The notes under the pieces: generated by a model
Database searches by the model: none
What the model saw: only the letters and a program-made list of their open reading frames with translations
Told to the model about the DNA's origin: nothing
In this document: piece by piece, positions 25,310 through 36,108 of the stretch
How positions within the stretch are numbered: the first letter of the stretch is position 1
Layout: each line of letters begins with the position of its first letter
Source of the DNA: Hirudinaria manillensis
Taxonomy: Eukaryota; Annelida; Clitellata; Hirudinida; Hirudinidae
Direction: 5' to 3'
Length of the DNA stretch: 64,000 bases
NCBI GenBank assembly: GCA_034509925.1
Contig: CM067531.1
Location: 1,522,501-1,586,500, forward strand
Program-made: the position numbers and the translations under genes

Positions 25310-26972
25310 ATGTCTTGTGGACAAAACTTTGTGAATTTACTAATTTTGTATTTTATGCCCAACACATTTCCAGCAATAAGTGGGCAATATGCTTGGTGTG
25401 GTCCTTACGACACATTCTGTCTTTTCTCTTTATTGGACAAAACCAATTTATCAGAAGTTCAATTGAAATGCAGTGAAATTAAAAACGACAGTCGGCCCGT
25501 TGAATTAGGAGATGAGAGAGTTAAAGAGGTTTTTATTGAATTCATTAACAACCATTCCATCCACAACAGCATTCTTCTCCAAAGAGGTAAATGATATTTT
25601 AAAGGGCGATTTTAATAATGAAACTGAAAGCATCAGGCAACGCTAATAGCTCTCTTAAATTATTTTTTTTAAAATTTTAATTAGACTGTCAAAGTGTGGC
25701 ATCAGGCATAAAATGTTCTGAAGCTAAGAAGGACTTTGAAAATAAAACCTTGGATCCAGTGGTTTGCATGACAAGTAAGTTGCAATTAGACAAAAATAAC
25801 AGTTAAGATTGTGAAAATTGTTAGAACATCATGTTGCGATAATAAATTATTAATATTATAACTTAAAAGATGTTGCGTGAATGTTAACATCAAACTATAA
25901 ATTCAACAGATTGTCAAGCCAACTGGACCAAAATTGATAAAAAAGCTATGGACAATGAAAATATGACTCATCACCCCGGCATTAAAACAATCCAAGAATG
26001 CAAAACTTTGTGTGAAGTCAACATTTCCTGTTCATCAATCAATTGGTATCTAGAAAGAAATATGCGTGGTTGTTGGTTGAATAAATATCCTTACAATGCA
26101 TCAGGACTTTATGAAAACAGCAAAGCATCTCACCATGTTGTTGATAGAACAGTAAAAACAGTTGACAGATGCATCGGCAAGGGTAAGGACTGTTCTGTGA
26201 GAATTGAAATTCAAATTATAGGTTAAGATTATGTTAACTTCAATAATATCTATGGAAATGTTAGAAATTACAGAGTGAGAGTGTTTCTTTATCAAGAGTA
26301 ATTCATGTTCATTTAATGAACTTTCATTGAGCTTTGACTTGATTTAATTTTTATTTTAATTTAATATACATCATTTAAACAGCTAACAAGCATTACTCAG
26401 AAATCATTTGATAAAGGATGTTGAATTTTTATCTTTAATTTCTTTATTCAATTGTTTTCCATTAAGTAATTTCTATTCTAAATAAAACTCTATTTAGGTT
26501 TTGTGACTTTGCCTCCACACAAACCTGCATCAAATGAAATAAATATTGAAAACTTAGTTCGTAAGTTTTTAAAAAAAATAATTTAAGACTTAAAATAATA
26601 AAAATTAATCTCCATAAAACTTGTAGCATGGACAGTAATTCCCTTATTAATTGCTTCTTTGATTATTGTATCTTTTCTCTGTTGGAAGAGGTGAGGATAT
26701 CTTTTTATAAAGAAGACCTATTTTTTAATTATTTTATTTAATTATTTAATTTAAATGTTTTATAATTGGAAGTACTATAATTGCTAGGATGTTGGCCAAC
26801 TTGGTTAGGAAACAAAATCAAAAAAATGAGTGCAGAACTAAAAGAATCTGAGACTTTAGGCCCAACAGGATCCAAAACTATGAATGAGAGTAATTCAAGC
26901 AGAGCAGAAAAGGAACCAGTGAGATATGATGGTCCACTTGGAGACATTTATACATCTATTACCATGACTTGA
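25310..26972 (+). CDS. Receptor-array copy B: lectin-like/PAN single-pass receptor, open frame
   Basis: Six exons: 25310-25586, 25685-25774, 25910-26182, 26498-26560, 26627-26690 and 26831-26972, giving 302 residues. Leader, then AWCGPYDTFCLFS and KCSEIKNDSRPVELGDERV (lectin-like helix region), DPVVCMT at the end of exon 2, PAN exon (NCQANW, ECKTLC, CSSINW, GCWLNK, DRCIGK), stalk, and the helix VIPLLIASLIIVSFLCW. The tail ends GDIYTSITMT, one YxxI. The tail acceptor is not obvious: the nearest good AG (before GAAACAAAATC, 26810) gives an early stop. An AG 20 bp further on restores the conserved frame, and the same AG exists in copy D. Exon 1 matches the type-2 copies at 45-61 kb, while exons 2-6 are type 1, so this copy is chimeric. 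Confidence 0.72.
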
Positions 26973-27789
26973 ACATTCTCTAATCTGTTTGATTGATTTA
27001 TGTGTGCTAATAATTTGTCCGTTGATATTGTCCCTCAAATTTATGTTTTGAACATGTTTTGTATTGATCCAAGATGCTTTCATAGCATTTGAAAATGCTT
27101 ATGCATTTTTCCAACAGGAAATATTTTTTTTTAGGCAACAATTATGATACGCTTTTAGATGATATAATCAAGGATCTTGTTAATTATTATATTTTCACTG
27201 CTTAAGTATATAGGTATGTTTTCATGCTGATTTGAGGAATATCTTTATTAAGTTGTTTTTTTCTGGCAGCCTTCTTTATACAATTGAAAGTAGAATAAAT
27301 ATTTTTCACCATTTTAAACACATTTAATTGTCTTTGTTTTTCAAATACAAGTAAAGAAAATGACATAAAATGTTGTTTTAATTTCAGTTTAATAAACTAT
27401 AAGAAGTGACTTGTAGAGTGATATAATAATTTTTTATTTTTGGGCGTGATTCCAGAAATGATGCGGACCTATATTGAGTGAATTAAAATTTAAAGAAGCA
27501 AAAATGATTGGTTGCCCATCCGAGACAAAAATAGTGTCTTTTCAGGGCTTTTCCAAAGCAAAATGTTATTAAATTAAGATTTTTATTAAATATTTTGTCA
27601 GATTTATTATTATAATTAATAAATTATAACAATTAAAATAAAATATTTGAAATATAAATTACCTTCTTGATGAAGCGAACATGACATGTTCTCCATCACT
27701 AATGTCCTACTTATGGATTTCCCATACGTAATTGAGTAAACAACTACGATCTCTGAGTCGAAATGTTCATCTGAAATTTCTTTTTATTA

Positions 27790-28796
27790 TTATTTCACAA
27801 AACCAAGATTCAACAAAAAATTTCCAAAACGTTTGTTCCAACATATCGGAGCTTGCTTTAGTCCATACAAACTTCTCTTGAGTTTGCATACCTTTTTAGA
27901 ACCATCATCAAATCCTTCTGGTTGTTGCATGTAATATCTTCATCAAGTTCTCCATATAAAAATGCTGTGGATACATCAAACTGCATAATTGACATTCCTT
28001 CTGCAGCTGCAACACTTAATAAAGTTCTAATTGTACCACTTTTAGCAACTGGACTAAATGTTTCAAAATAATCCTTTCCTTTTTTCTGATGAAAACCTTT
28101 AACAACCAATCGTGATTTGTGACGTTCTATTTGACCTTCAGAGTCGTACTTAGTCTTGTAGACCCACTTACATGGCAAGATTTTTTTCTTTCAGGTAAAT
28201 CAACCAGTTCCCAGGTTTTGTTTTCTCTTAGAGAATTCATCTAATTTTTCATTGCATCAATCCATTCTTTTCTTCTATCAGAACTTATTGCACCATCATA
28301 AGAATCTGGCTCTTCAACATTCAATGCTTCATTCAGACAAACACAGTCATCAAATCGTTTTGGCTTCATGATCTGATTTCTATCTCTCAATTTTCTTGGA
28401 CTGATTTGAACTTCTTCAATTGTTTCTTTTTCACTTGAAAATTCATCAGGTGATTTCAAGAAATTAAAATTGATAGCATTGGATGAAGATGTTATTATTT
28501 CATTGTTAGCATCAGAAGAGGATGGTATCATGTTCTCGTTGGTAGTATTAGAGGAATATGGTGTCATTCTTTCATCAAACACAACATCTCTCGATCTAAT
28601 TGTCTTGCTTGGTGCAACATGTATCCGATATCCATCATCTCCTTCATATCCAACTAATATTCCTTTAACAGCTTTACTTTCAATCTTTGTTTTTAGCTGA
28701 TTAGGAGCGTGAATATAAGCTTTTGAACCAATTATTCTCAAATGCTTAATTCTTGGTTTTCTTTTGTATCAAATTTCATAAGGTGATTTTCCTACC
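27790..28796 (-). mobile_element. Ty1/copia retrotransposon fragment
   Basis: Two minus-strand open pieces. 28741-28241 reads the integrase C-terminal and linker region (GSKAYIHAPNQLK, ILVGYEGDDGYRIH, ending EWIDAMKN). 28178-27858 reads the start of the copia reverse transcriptase (CKWVYKTKYDSEGQIERHK, VARFGT-type motif as VAKSGTIRTLLSVAA, QFDVSTAFLYGELDE). A stop and a frame change separate them. No LTRs, gag or YVDD core are present, so this is a dead internal fragment lying inside the receptor remnant. Confidence 0.88.
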
Positions 28797-28907
28797 ATTG
28801 AGATATGATGGTCCACTTGGAGGCATTTAAACATCTGTTGTTGATTTTAACTTTCTCTAATTTTTGGATTGATATATGTTTCCTAATAATTTGTCATTTG
28901 ATATTAT

Positions 28908-29836
28908 TATTATAAGGCATGGGCGAACCCCTCGCCTGTAACAAAATCAAGCATTCAAACAAAAGCCCAACATAACTAACAACTAGTGTTCACCGCTCAC
29001 AAAGTAATCGAATATTTACAATCCCCAAAATGATCATCCAATAAAATTTTAAATATCTCAATGTTCTGTGCCTCGACGACAGCTTGAGGAAGCCCATTCC
29101 AATCTTGAACAACTCTGTTGCTACAGAAAAACTTCCTCAGGTCTTTGTGTGAGGCTCTTGTTGCTAACTTCCAATCATGGCCTCTTGCCCTCTCATCCGG
29201 ACACAACATGAGTCTGGGGCCCCCAACATCCTGTGCCGATCCTTTAATAATGTTGAACAATTCCCTTTTTCTTCTATACACCAAAGATGGCAACCCCAAA
29301 ATTTTTAATCTCTTTTCATAATCCAGGTTCTTGCATGATTTGCACATTTGTGTAAAACAGGCGTCTTCCAGGCCTTTACTGTACGGATTCCATACTTGTA
29401 TTGCATACTCTAACTGGGATCTCACTAGGGATTTGTAAACTGTGACGAAAACGTTTTGTGACAGATGCTTGAAATTTCTATAAATAATTCCCAGCATCTG
29501 ATTAGCCTTATTGACCTTCCCTAGCACATGTTCCTTGAATTTGAGATTTTGATCCACTATAATTCCCAAATCCGATATCTTCTCCGCGGGACTGTATAAG
29601 TGGCTCACTCTGTCCGTGATAATATATTCATAATTCTCTCTGTGAATACCAAATTTCATGCTGCAACATTTGTCGTAATTCACCTTCAAACCCCACTCTC
29701 TATACCATCTTATAACCCTACCAAGATCCTCTTGCAATAAATGACTGTCTCCGGGTTTCAATTCCTTGTATATTTTCGCATCGTCTGCAAACAAAAGCAT
29801 GCTGCTTCAGATATCATATATATCATTTATATATAT
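28908..29836 (-). mobile_element. 5'-truncated LINE (CR1/Jockey-like), reverse transcriptase 3' half
   Basis: One open minus-strand frame, 29800-28997, 267 residues, begins MLLFADDAKIYKEL. The FADD is the RT catalytic motif, followed by WGLKVNYDKC, LGIIVDQNLKFKEHV and SLVRSQLEYAIQVWNPYSKG, typical of CR1/Jockey-clade non-LTR elements. The C-terminal part has RRKRELFNIIKG and FFCSNRVVQDWNGLP. Everything upstream of FADD is missing, as in ordinary 5' truncation. The 3' end at the left carries a short ATT-triplet tail (about 28903-28915). The frame is intact over its whole length, so the insertion is fairly recent. Confidence 0.88.
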
Positions 29837-29841
29837 GATAT

Positions 29842-30122
29842 TGTTGGATCCCTGGATCCAGATAATTGAAAAATAATTAAAATTATATTGCTGATTAATT
29901 AATTTAGTAATTAATTAAATTGAGTGGCAATATAATTAATTGGTACTATTCAGAGTCTTTGGTTATGAATCTAGACAAATAGATTTATCTCGAAAAGGAG
30001 AGCGAGAGTTAGAGAAACAGCAGATTTCAAGACATTTGAGCATTGTACATTTTCAAAGCCATCCGAACACTTTCAATAAACCTGACCTTCTATAATTGGT
30101 TTGAGGACCCCGGGTTATTACA
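29842..30122 (+). mobile_element. Solo LTR with ATAT target duplication
   Basis: 281 bp starting TGTTGGATCC and ending TTATTACA, flanked by ATAT on both sides (29838-29841 and 30123-30126). Its right end is the reverse complement of the start of the LTR at 33952 (shared GAGGACCCCG region), and its left end resembles the end of the Ty3 LTR at 49790, so it belongs to the same LTR group but points the other way. No internal region: it was left by LTR-LTR recombination. Confidence 0.82.
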
Positions 30123-30509
30123 ATATTGTCCCTCTAATTTATGTTTTGAACATGTTTTATATTGATTCAAGATGCTTTCATAACATATGAAAGTGCTTAT
30201 CCATTTTTCCGATAGCAAATATTTTTTATCAGGCAGCAAGTATGAATTCCTGCAGATGTTATAATCAAGGGTCATTTTCATTACTTAATTTACTAATAAA
30301 TACGCGTGTTTGATAAGATGAATTATCAATTATGAATTTATTAAGTTAGTTTTTTTTCTGGCAACCTTCTTTGTATTATTGAAAGTGGAATAAATATTTT
30401 TCACCATTTTATAAACATTTACTGGCATCTATTAAAAAAAAAAAGAGAGTGACAAAAAAGTGCTATTTTACTTTTGTTTTAATAAACCATAATAAATGAC
30501 TTGTAGAGG

Positions 30510-31397
30510 GTTCTAGGAAAATTCATCGCCGGAAAATTCAGCCCGGAAAATTCATAGAACGGAAAATGCATAGAACGGAAAATTCATCGATCGGAAAATT
30601 CACCGTACGGAAAAATCATCGCAGGAAAATTCATCGCGCGTTCAATTTTATTCTATAAACGATTGTTAAAATTTTAAAATCCAAATTTTATTGAATACTA
30701 TCTAATTACTTTCTTGTGATCTTCAAATCACGCTTTCGGGTATACATACAGTAGGTCTCTTCTGAAACAAAATTCTTCATTTGCTACTGTTAATATTTGT
30801 TATTGGACGACCTCACCGGAAAAGCCGAAAACCACCCCGATTTCCACATCATCTCTGGAATTGCTATGAGGATGGTTTGACAGCTTCGCCTAAAACTAAC
30901 AATTCCTGTGAGGATTGGCACAGGGCCTTTAACGAGTCTGTTGGAGCAAGTCATCCATCCATATGGAAATTTATCGAAGTCCTGAGGAAGGAACAGGCCC
31001 TTACTGAGGGCAAGTTCGAGCAACATATAGCAGGGACAAACACAACAGTACCGAAGAAATGTTATCGAGATACCTCTCTCAGACTACAAAATGTAATAAA
31101 AGACTTCGAGAAAAGGAACATCATCGACTATTTGAGGGGCTTAGCTTATAATTTTAATTATTAAATAAAATCTTTAAATGTGTATGTTGTCTTTTTCTGT
31201 TCAAAATGGTCGTCCTCGTTTAGTAAACCTAAATTAGTAACCGTTTAAAATGTTCGGTGAATTTTCTGATCGATGAATTTTCCAGCGATGAATTTTCCCT
31301 TCGGTGAATTTTCCGTTCTATGAATTTTCCGTTCTATGAATTTTCCGGGCTGAATTTTCCGGCGATGAATTTTCCAGCGATGAATTTTCCGGATATC
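30510..31397 (+). mobile_element. MULE DNA transposon remnant with iterated terminal inverted repeats
   Basis: 888 bp bounded by a 10-bp direct repeat CTTGTAGAGG (30500-30509 and 31398-31407). An empty site with the same sequence occurs in the flank of copy D near 40872. Both ends consist of many copies of a GGAAAATTCATCG-like unit (about 30515-30640, inverted at 31255-31395). Inside, 30781-31164 encodes the C-terminal piece of a MULE transposase. A 9-11 bp target duplication is the Mutator superfamily hallmark. Most of the transposase is missing, so it is non-autonomous. Confidence 0.85.
30781..31164 (+). pseudogene. MULE/FLYWCH-type transposase, C-terminal fragment
   Basis: 127 open residues. 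HHLWNCYEDG, KTNNSCEDWHRAFNES, HPSIWKFIEVLRKEQ and IIDYLRGLAYN match in order the C-terminal region of animal MULE transposases that often carry a FLYWCH zinc finger. The DDE catalytic core and the zinc finger are absent, so the fragment cannot be an active transposase. Confidence 0.8.
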
Positions 31398-31834
31398 CTT
31401 GTAGAGGGATATAATAATTTTCCAATTCTGGACGTGATTCCAGAGACAAGGAGGACCTATATTGAGTTAATTAAAATTAAAAAAATTAATAATATGTGTT
31501 GCCTTCTTGAAAGACGCAAAAATGATTGGTTGCCCATCCGAAAATAATCTGTTTAGGACTTTAGCAAAGCAAAATGTTACTAATTTAAGATTTTTACTAA
31601 TTAATTAATCATATTTATCATTATAATGAATAAATTATAATAATCAAAAAATGACCAGTTCTCCATACGTCACTAAGGAATGTTCTACTTATGGATTTCC
31701 CATGAGTAATTTCACATGAATAAATACAATCTCTGAGTCGCGTTCGTCCGAAATTTCTTTTATAGTTTTCTTTTTTATCTTTGATTAAAAACGTTTGCAA
31801 CTTCACGATAAGATTTAATAAGTTTCATATAAAG

Positions 31835-33275
31835 ATGGATGAGAAATCGCTAGTTTTGATTTTTGTGTGCATATCTCCAGCAATAAACGGGCACTATGCT
31901 TGGTGTGGTCCTTACGATACATTCTGTCTTTTCTCTTCTTTGGGCGAAGTCCAGTTATCTGAAGCTCAAAAAGTTTGTAGTGACATAAAAAGCGACAGTT
32001 TGCCTGTTGTGCCAGGAGATGACAGAGTTAATAAGGTTGCCAAAGAATTCATACGCAACCATTCCATACACACCAACATTCTTCTTTCTTTCCTGCAAGA
32101 CGGTAAAGGGTATTTTAAAATATTTTTAAAAAGGTATCGTGTGGCATTGTTAACACGTCTCTTAAACTACATATTTGATCAGACCGTCAATGTGTGTTAT
32201 CAAACCTAAAAAGTGTTGAAGATAACGAGGACTTTCAAAATAAATCCATAGATCTAGTGATTTGCATGACAAGTAAGTTGCAATTAGACAAAAATTACAG
32301 TTAAGATTTTGAAAATTGTTAGAACATCATGTTGCGATAATAAATTATTAATATTATAACTTAAAAGATGTTGCATGAATATTCATTAACATCAAACTAT
32401 AAATTCAACAGATTGTCAAGCCAACTGGACCAAAATTGATAAAAAAGCTATGGATGTTGCAAATGCGATTCGAGAATCCAACATTAAAACAATCCAAGAA
32501 TGCAAAGCTATGTGCGAAGTCACCACTTCCTGTTCGTCAATTGATTGGTTTCATAGTGAAAATATGCATGGCTGTTGGTGGCACGAATATCCTTATGATG
32601 CAACGAAAGTTTATCAAAACAGCAAAGCATCTCACCATGTTGTTGATAGAACACTAAAAACAGTTGACAGATGCATTGGCAAGGGTAAGGACTGTTCTGT
32701 GAGAATTGAAATGCATATTATAGGTTAAGATTATGTTCACTTCAATAATATCTATGGAAATGTTAGAAATTACAGAGTGAAAGTGTTTCTTTATCGAGAG
32801 TGATTCATGGTCATTTATTGAACTTCCATTGAGCTTTGATTTGACTTAAATTTTAATTTAATATACATCATTTATACAGCTTTCTAGGCATTACTCAGAA
32901 ATCATTTGAAATAGGATCTTGAATTTTTATCTTTAATTTCTTGATTAAATTGTTTTCCATTATTCCAGTAATTTCTATTCAAAATAAATTCTGTTTAGGT
33001 TTTGCTTCTTTGCCTCCACTTGAATTTTCAGCAGATCCATGTCCAATAAATTTGCATGTCGCAAATATAATTTGTAAGTTCTTTTAAGAAATAATTTAAG
33101 ACTTAAAATAATAAAAATTAATGAATCTCTATAAAACTTGTAGCATGGATTTTAGTTGCCATCCTAACTGTTTCTTTGATTATTGTATCTATTCTCTATC
33201 GGAAGAAGTGAGGGTATAATTTCCAAAAAAGACCTATTTGTTAATTCTTTAATTTGGTTTTAAAGGAAACATTAA
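31835..33275 (+). CDS. Receptor-array copy C: lectin-like/PAN membrane protein without signalling tail
   Basis: Exons 31835-32102, 32183-32272, 32412-32684, 32999-33073 and 33144-33207 are all open and in phase. They encode leader MDEKSLVLIFVCISPAING, lectin-like region (AWCGPYDTFCLFSSLGEV), exon 2 ending DLVICMT, PAN exon (NCQANW, ECKAMC, CSSIDW, GCWWHE, DRCIGK), stalk and helix SWILVAILTVSLIIVSILY. The tail exon of its relatives is decayed at 33266-33330: using the acceptor at 33265 gives only a few residues before TAA at 33273, total about 259 residues. Exon 2 has lost the cysteine that begins this exon elsewhere (Arg instead). It could be a membrane-anchored decoy or a dying gene. The start was chosen because the identical ATG context is the only one in copy E. 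Confidence 0.65.
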
Positions 33276-33334
33276 AGGTGAATCATGGTGTTTAACTTGG
33301 AGACTTTTCTCCACCTATTGCCGGGACTTGAACA

Positions 33335-33951
33335 TTCTCTAATTTGTTGGATTGATTTATGTGCGCTAATAATTTGTCATTTGATATTGTCCCACAAATT
33401 TATATTTTGGACATGTTTTGTATTGATTCAGGATGCTTTCATAGCATTTGAAAATGCTTATGCATTTTTCCAACAGGACATATTTTTTATTAGGCAACAA
33501 TTACGATATGCTTTTAGATGATATAATCAAGGAGCTTGTAAATTATTAATTTTTCACTGCTTAATTATATAGGCATGCTTTCATGCTGATTTGATATATA
33601 GGCATGAATGTAACATTTTCTAATTTATTGGGTCGATTTATGTCAGAAATGATGAACTTGGTAAACGACATTATTTGGGTTTGAATTACCAGGTCATAAT
33701 AATAATTAATAATTAATAATTAATCATTTGTCATTTGATTTTGTCCCTCAAATTTATATTTTGGACATGTTTTGTAATGATTCAAGATGCTTTCATAGCA
33801 TTTGAAAATGCTTATGCATTTTTCCAACAGGAAATATTTTTTATTAGGCAACAATTATGATACGCTTTTAGATGATATAATCAAGGATCTTGTTAATTAA
33901 TATTTTTTCACTGCTTAATTATATAGGCATGTTTTCATGCTGCTTTGATAT
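33335..33951. repeat. Two tandem copies of the receptor 3' flank
   Basis: 33335-33600 and 33705-33951 repeat the same flank (CATTTGATATTGTCCC, GATGCTTTCATAGCATTTG, GCAACAATTA blocks) also found after copy B (26980-27230) and in part at 28855-28905, 30120-30260 and 40490-40640. No coding content. Confidence 0.8.
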
Positions 33952-35704
33952 TGTAGTAATCCGGGGTCCTCAAACTAATTATGGCAGGTCAGGTTTATTG
34001 AAAGTGTTCAGATGTTTTTGGAAGCTATTCAATGCCTAATTGTCCAGGTCTTAGAATCTGCTAATTCTCTCGCTCTCTGCTTTCCTTCTGACTCTCTCTC
34101 TCTGCCTTGCTCGTTTCCCGATTTGTCTAGCTGCATAATCAAACCAAACCGAAGACTCTGTATAGTAGCACTAATTTTATATCGCCATATAATTTTAAAT
34201 AATTCTTTTGATTATATAATTTTAGGGTTATAACATTGCCCCCTCCTTAAATCTGTTCGTCCCGAACAGACATTTCCATTCCATTTTCATTTTCACTTTA
34301 GGAACATGATCCGATTGTTTCTCGACAATCTCTTCACTGTGAATCCAAGATCCTTTTGCTTTGTCCTCTTCTGGGATTTCTGTTTCCTCCGTTCTGCTCC
34401 TGTGTCCCGCAACTTTCAGTCGCGGAACATTGCCACTTCCAGGTTCACCCTCCTGCTCCACCATGTCGCCAGATCCCAAAATCTCTACAGGATCACCTGC
34501 TCAACCTTCCATACGATGCACTGCCCCATCACTCCTGAAATCCCGAGCATTCCCTTTTGTTATCTCCAATGGAGCCGAAGCATCTGAAGGCTCCACTGGT
34601 TTAGCTGGTTCCATGGGCTCAGCTGTTAAATCCACAGGTTCTTCCGAAAACTCCACCTGCTCATGTATTAACTCCATAGCTCCACTGACAACTCTATAAG
34701 CTTCATCATTAACTCCTCGGGCTGCACTAATAACTCCACAGGCTCTGCTGGTAAATCCATGGGCTCTTCCAAAGGCTCCACTTGCTCCACTTGATCCACT
34801 AATACCTTCGTGAGCTCTCTGAGCTTTGTTGATGATTCCATGTGCTCCAATGGCGAGTCTACTGACGTCGCCACCACGGACAGAGTTTCTGCAAACACGC
34901 ATGCATTGTGGTGGGATGTGTCTTCTAATGACTGCATCTCAATGCTGCCAGAAACTGTATCCGGAACAACGGATATGATTTGTTCTTCGTTGGGACCATT
35001 GCAGAGTTCCTCGCAACATGGAAATATCTCTTTGCTCTTCTAGGTAGAGTTTCCACCCGAAACCAACGAGGCATCCTGACACAGAACCGCTGTGTCTTCC
35101 AAAACGCCACTAATACTCCTCCTTAACTCATCTCTGGTCTTTTTCATAAAATCACAAAATTCCTCCATTACATCCAGTTTCGTGACAAATATTTTCTTGA
35201 ATTCATATTCCTCCGGGTCATGGCCATTCTCTGTCAGCCATGCCCCAAGTCGCTCCTGCAAATCGGCTTTTCGGCCTTTCCAATCCAGGCCTCGATTTCT
35301 CAATTCCTGTTTCAATTGAGACACTTCCATTTCTTCCAAGTACAAGATCATCTTTTCACTTCTAAGTAATAAAGCCTCTACCTTAGTTATTCTTGGATTT
35401 CCCTTCACTCTAGATCCAACTCTTGACACCAATGTAATAATCCGGGGTCCTCAAACTAATTATGGCAGGTCAGGTTTATTGAAAGTGTTCAGATGTCTTT
35501 GGAAGCTATTCAATGCCCTATTGCCTAAGTCCTGGAAGCTGCTAATTCTCTCGCTCTCTGCTTTCCCTCTGACTCTCGCTCTGCCTTGCTCGTTTCCCGA
35601 TTTTTCTAGCTGCATAATCAAACCTAACCGAAGACTCTGTATAGTAGCACTCATTTTATATCGCCATATAATTCTTTTGATTATATAATTTTAGGGTTAT
35701 AACA
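33952..35704 (-). mobile_element. Non-autonomous LTR retroelement related to the Ty3 element at 49.6 kb
   Basis: LTRs at 33952-34235 (284 bp) and 35433-35704 (272 bp) differ by a 10-12 bp indel and scattered substitutions. ATAT duplicates flank the element (33948-33951 and 35705-35708). The internal 1.2 kb has the same polypurine tract and terminal codons as the intact element (TTGCCCCCTCCTTAAATCTG at 34235 versus TTACCCCCTCCTTAAATCTG at 49790), a tRNA-like primer site next to the right LTR (CTCTTGACACCA, 35420-35431), a short SAP-gag frame and low-complexity sequence, but no protease, RT or integrase. It must use proteins from a relative to move. Confidence 0.85.
35040..35432 (-). CDS. Truncated gag with N-terminal SAP-like domain (non-autonomous LTR element)
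   Basis: 130-residue frame. The probable real start is the internal Met of MILYLEEMEVSQLKQELR, since the upstream residues are encoded by the primer site. The block QLKQELRNRGLDWKGRKADL aligns with the N-terminus of the intact element's polyprotein and fits the SAP helix-extended loop-helix pattern (hydrophobic, Leu, Arg, Gly-Leu, Gly, Lys, Leu). It ends shortly after a coiled-coil-like stretch. The capsid core and zinc knuckle are missing. Further left, other minus frames (34501-34937) are rich in Glu, Pro and Ala and have no recognised domain. Confidence 0.6.
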   Translation of the reverse strand: MVSRVGSRVKGNPRITKVEALLLRSEKMILYLEEMEVSQLKQELRNRGLDWKGRKADLQERLGAWLTENGHDPEEYEFKKIFVTKLDVMEEFCDFMKKTRDELRRSISGVLEDTAVLCQDASLVSGGNST

Positions 35705-35971
35705 ATATATAGGTATGAATGTAACATTTTCCAATTTATTGGGTCGATTTATGTCAGAAATGATGAACTTGGTAAACGACATTATTTGGTTTTGAATTAC
35801 CAGGCCATAACCATAACTACCAGGTCGCTGCTTCAATTAAACCAGTTGAAATTAACCATAAGAAATTATATATGAATCAGTGAGTAATTATCAGGCTTTC
35901 ACAAAATGTTGTCTCTAAGTACTATCTATTTAGCCTTGCCGATAATTTCAATTTAAGATAGCACTTCCTGC

Positions 35972-36108
35972 GGTAACCTTCAGGATGTACTGCACAGAGG
36001 TTCTTTGAGCGGAGAAATAAAAATTACGGACTTCGGTCTAAGCAAAGTAGTGGACGACAAGAATTACAGTCCGGAATATGGAATGGATCTCACTTCTCAG
36101 GGTTATTA
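35972..36108 (+). pseudogene. Tousled-like kinase fragment (DFG/activation segment)
   Basis: An open plus-strand stretch reads [19 protein letters not shown] followed by GMDLTSQG, the magnesium-binding DFG and activation segment of Tousled-like kinases (TLK), then a stop. Only about 45 residues remain and no other kinase exon is nearby, so it is a captured or retro-copied gene fragment. Confidence 0.7.

Larger units (their letters stand above)
27660..30500 (+). pseudogene. Receptor-array remnant with body replaced by nested transposons
   Basis: 27660-27785 matches the upstream region of intact type-1 copies (compare 31640-31780 and 41110-41270). 28797-28905 matches the tail exon and 3' flank (GATATGATGGTCCACTTGGA is shared with copy B at 26923). 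30123-30500 continues that 3' flank. Between them the receptor exons are gone and a copia fragment, a LINE and a solo LTR are present. In paralogues the two flanks enclose a whole receptor gene, so this is a destroyed copy. Confidence 0.7.

Noticed and set aside
34228..34937. Several overlapping frames rich in Ser, Pro and Glu on both strands
   Set aside because: Low-complexity internal sequence of the pol-less LTR element; no domain and no consistent frame.
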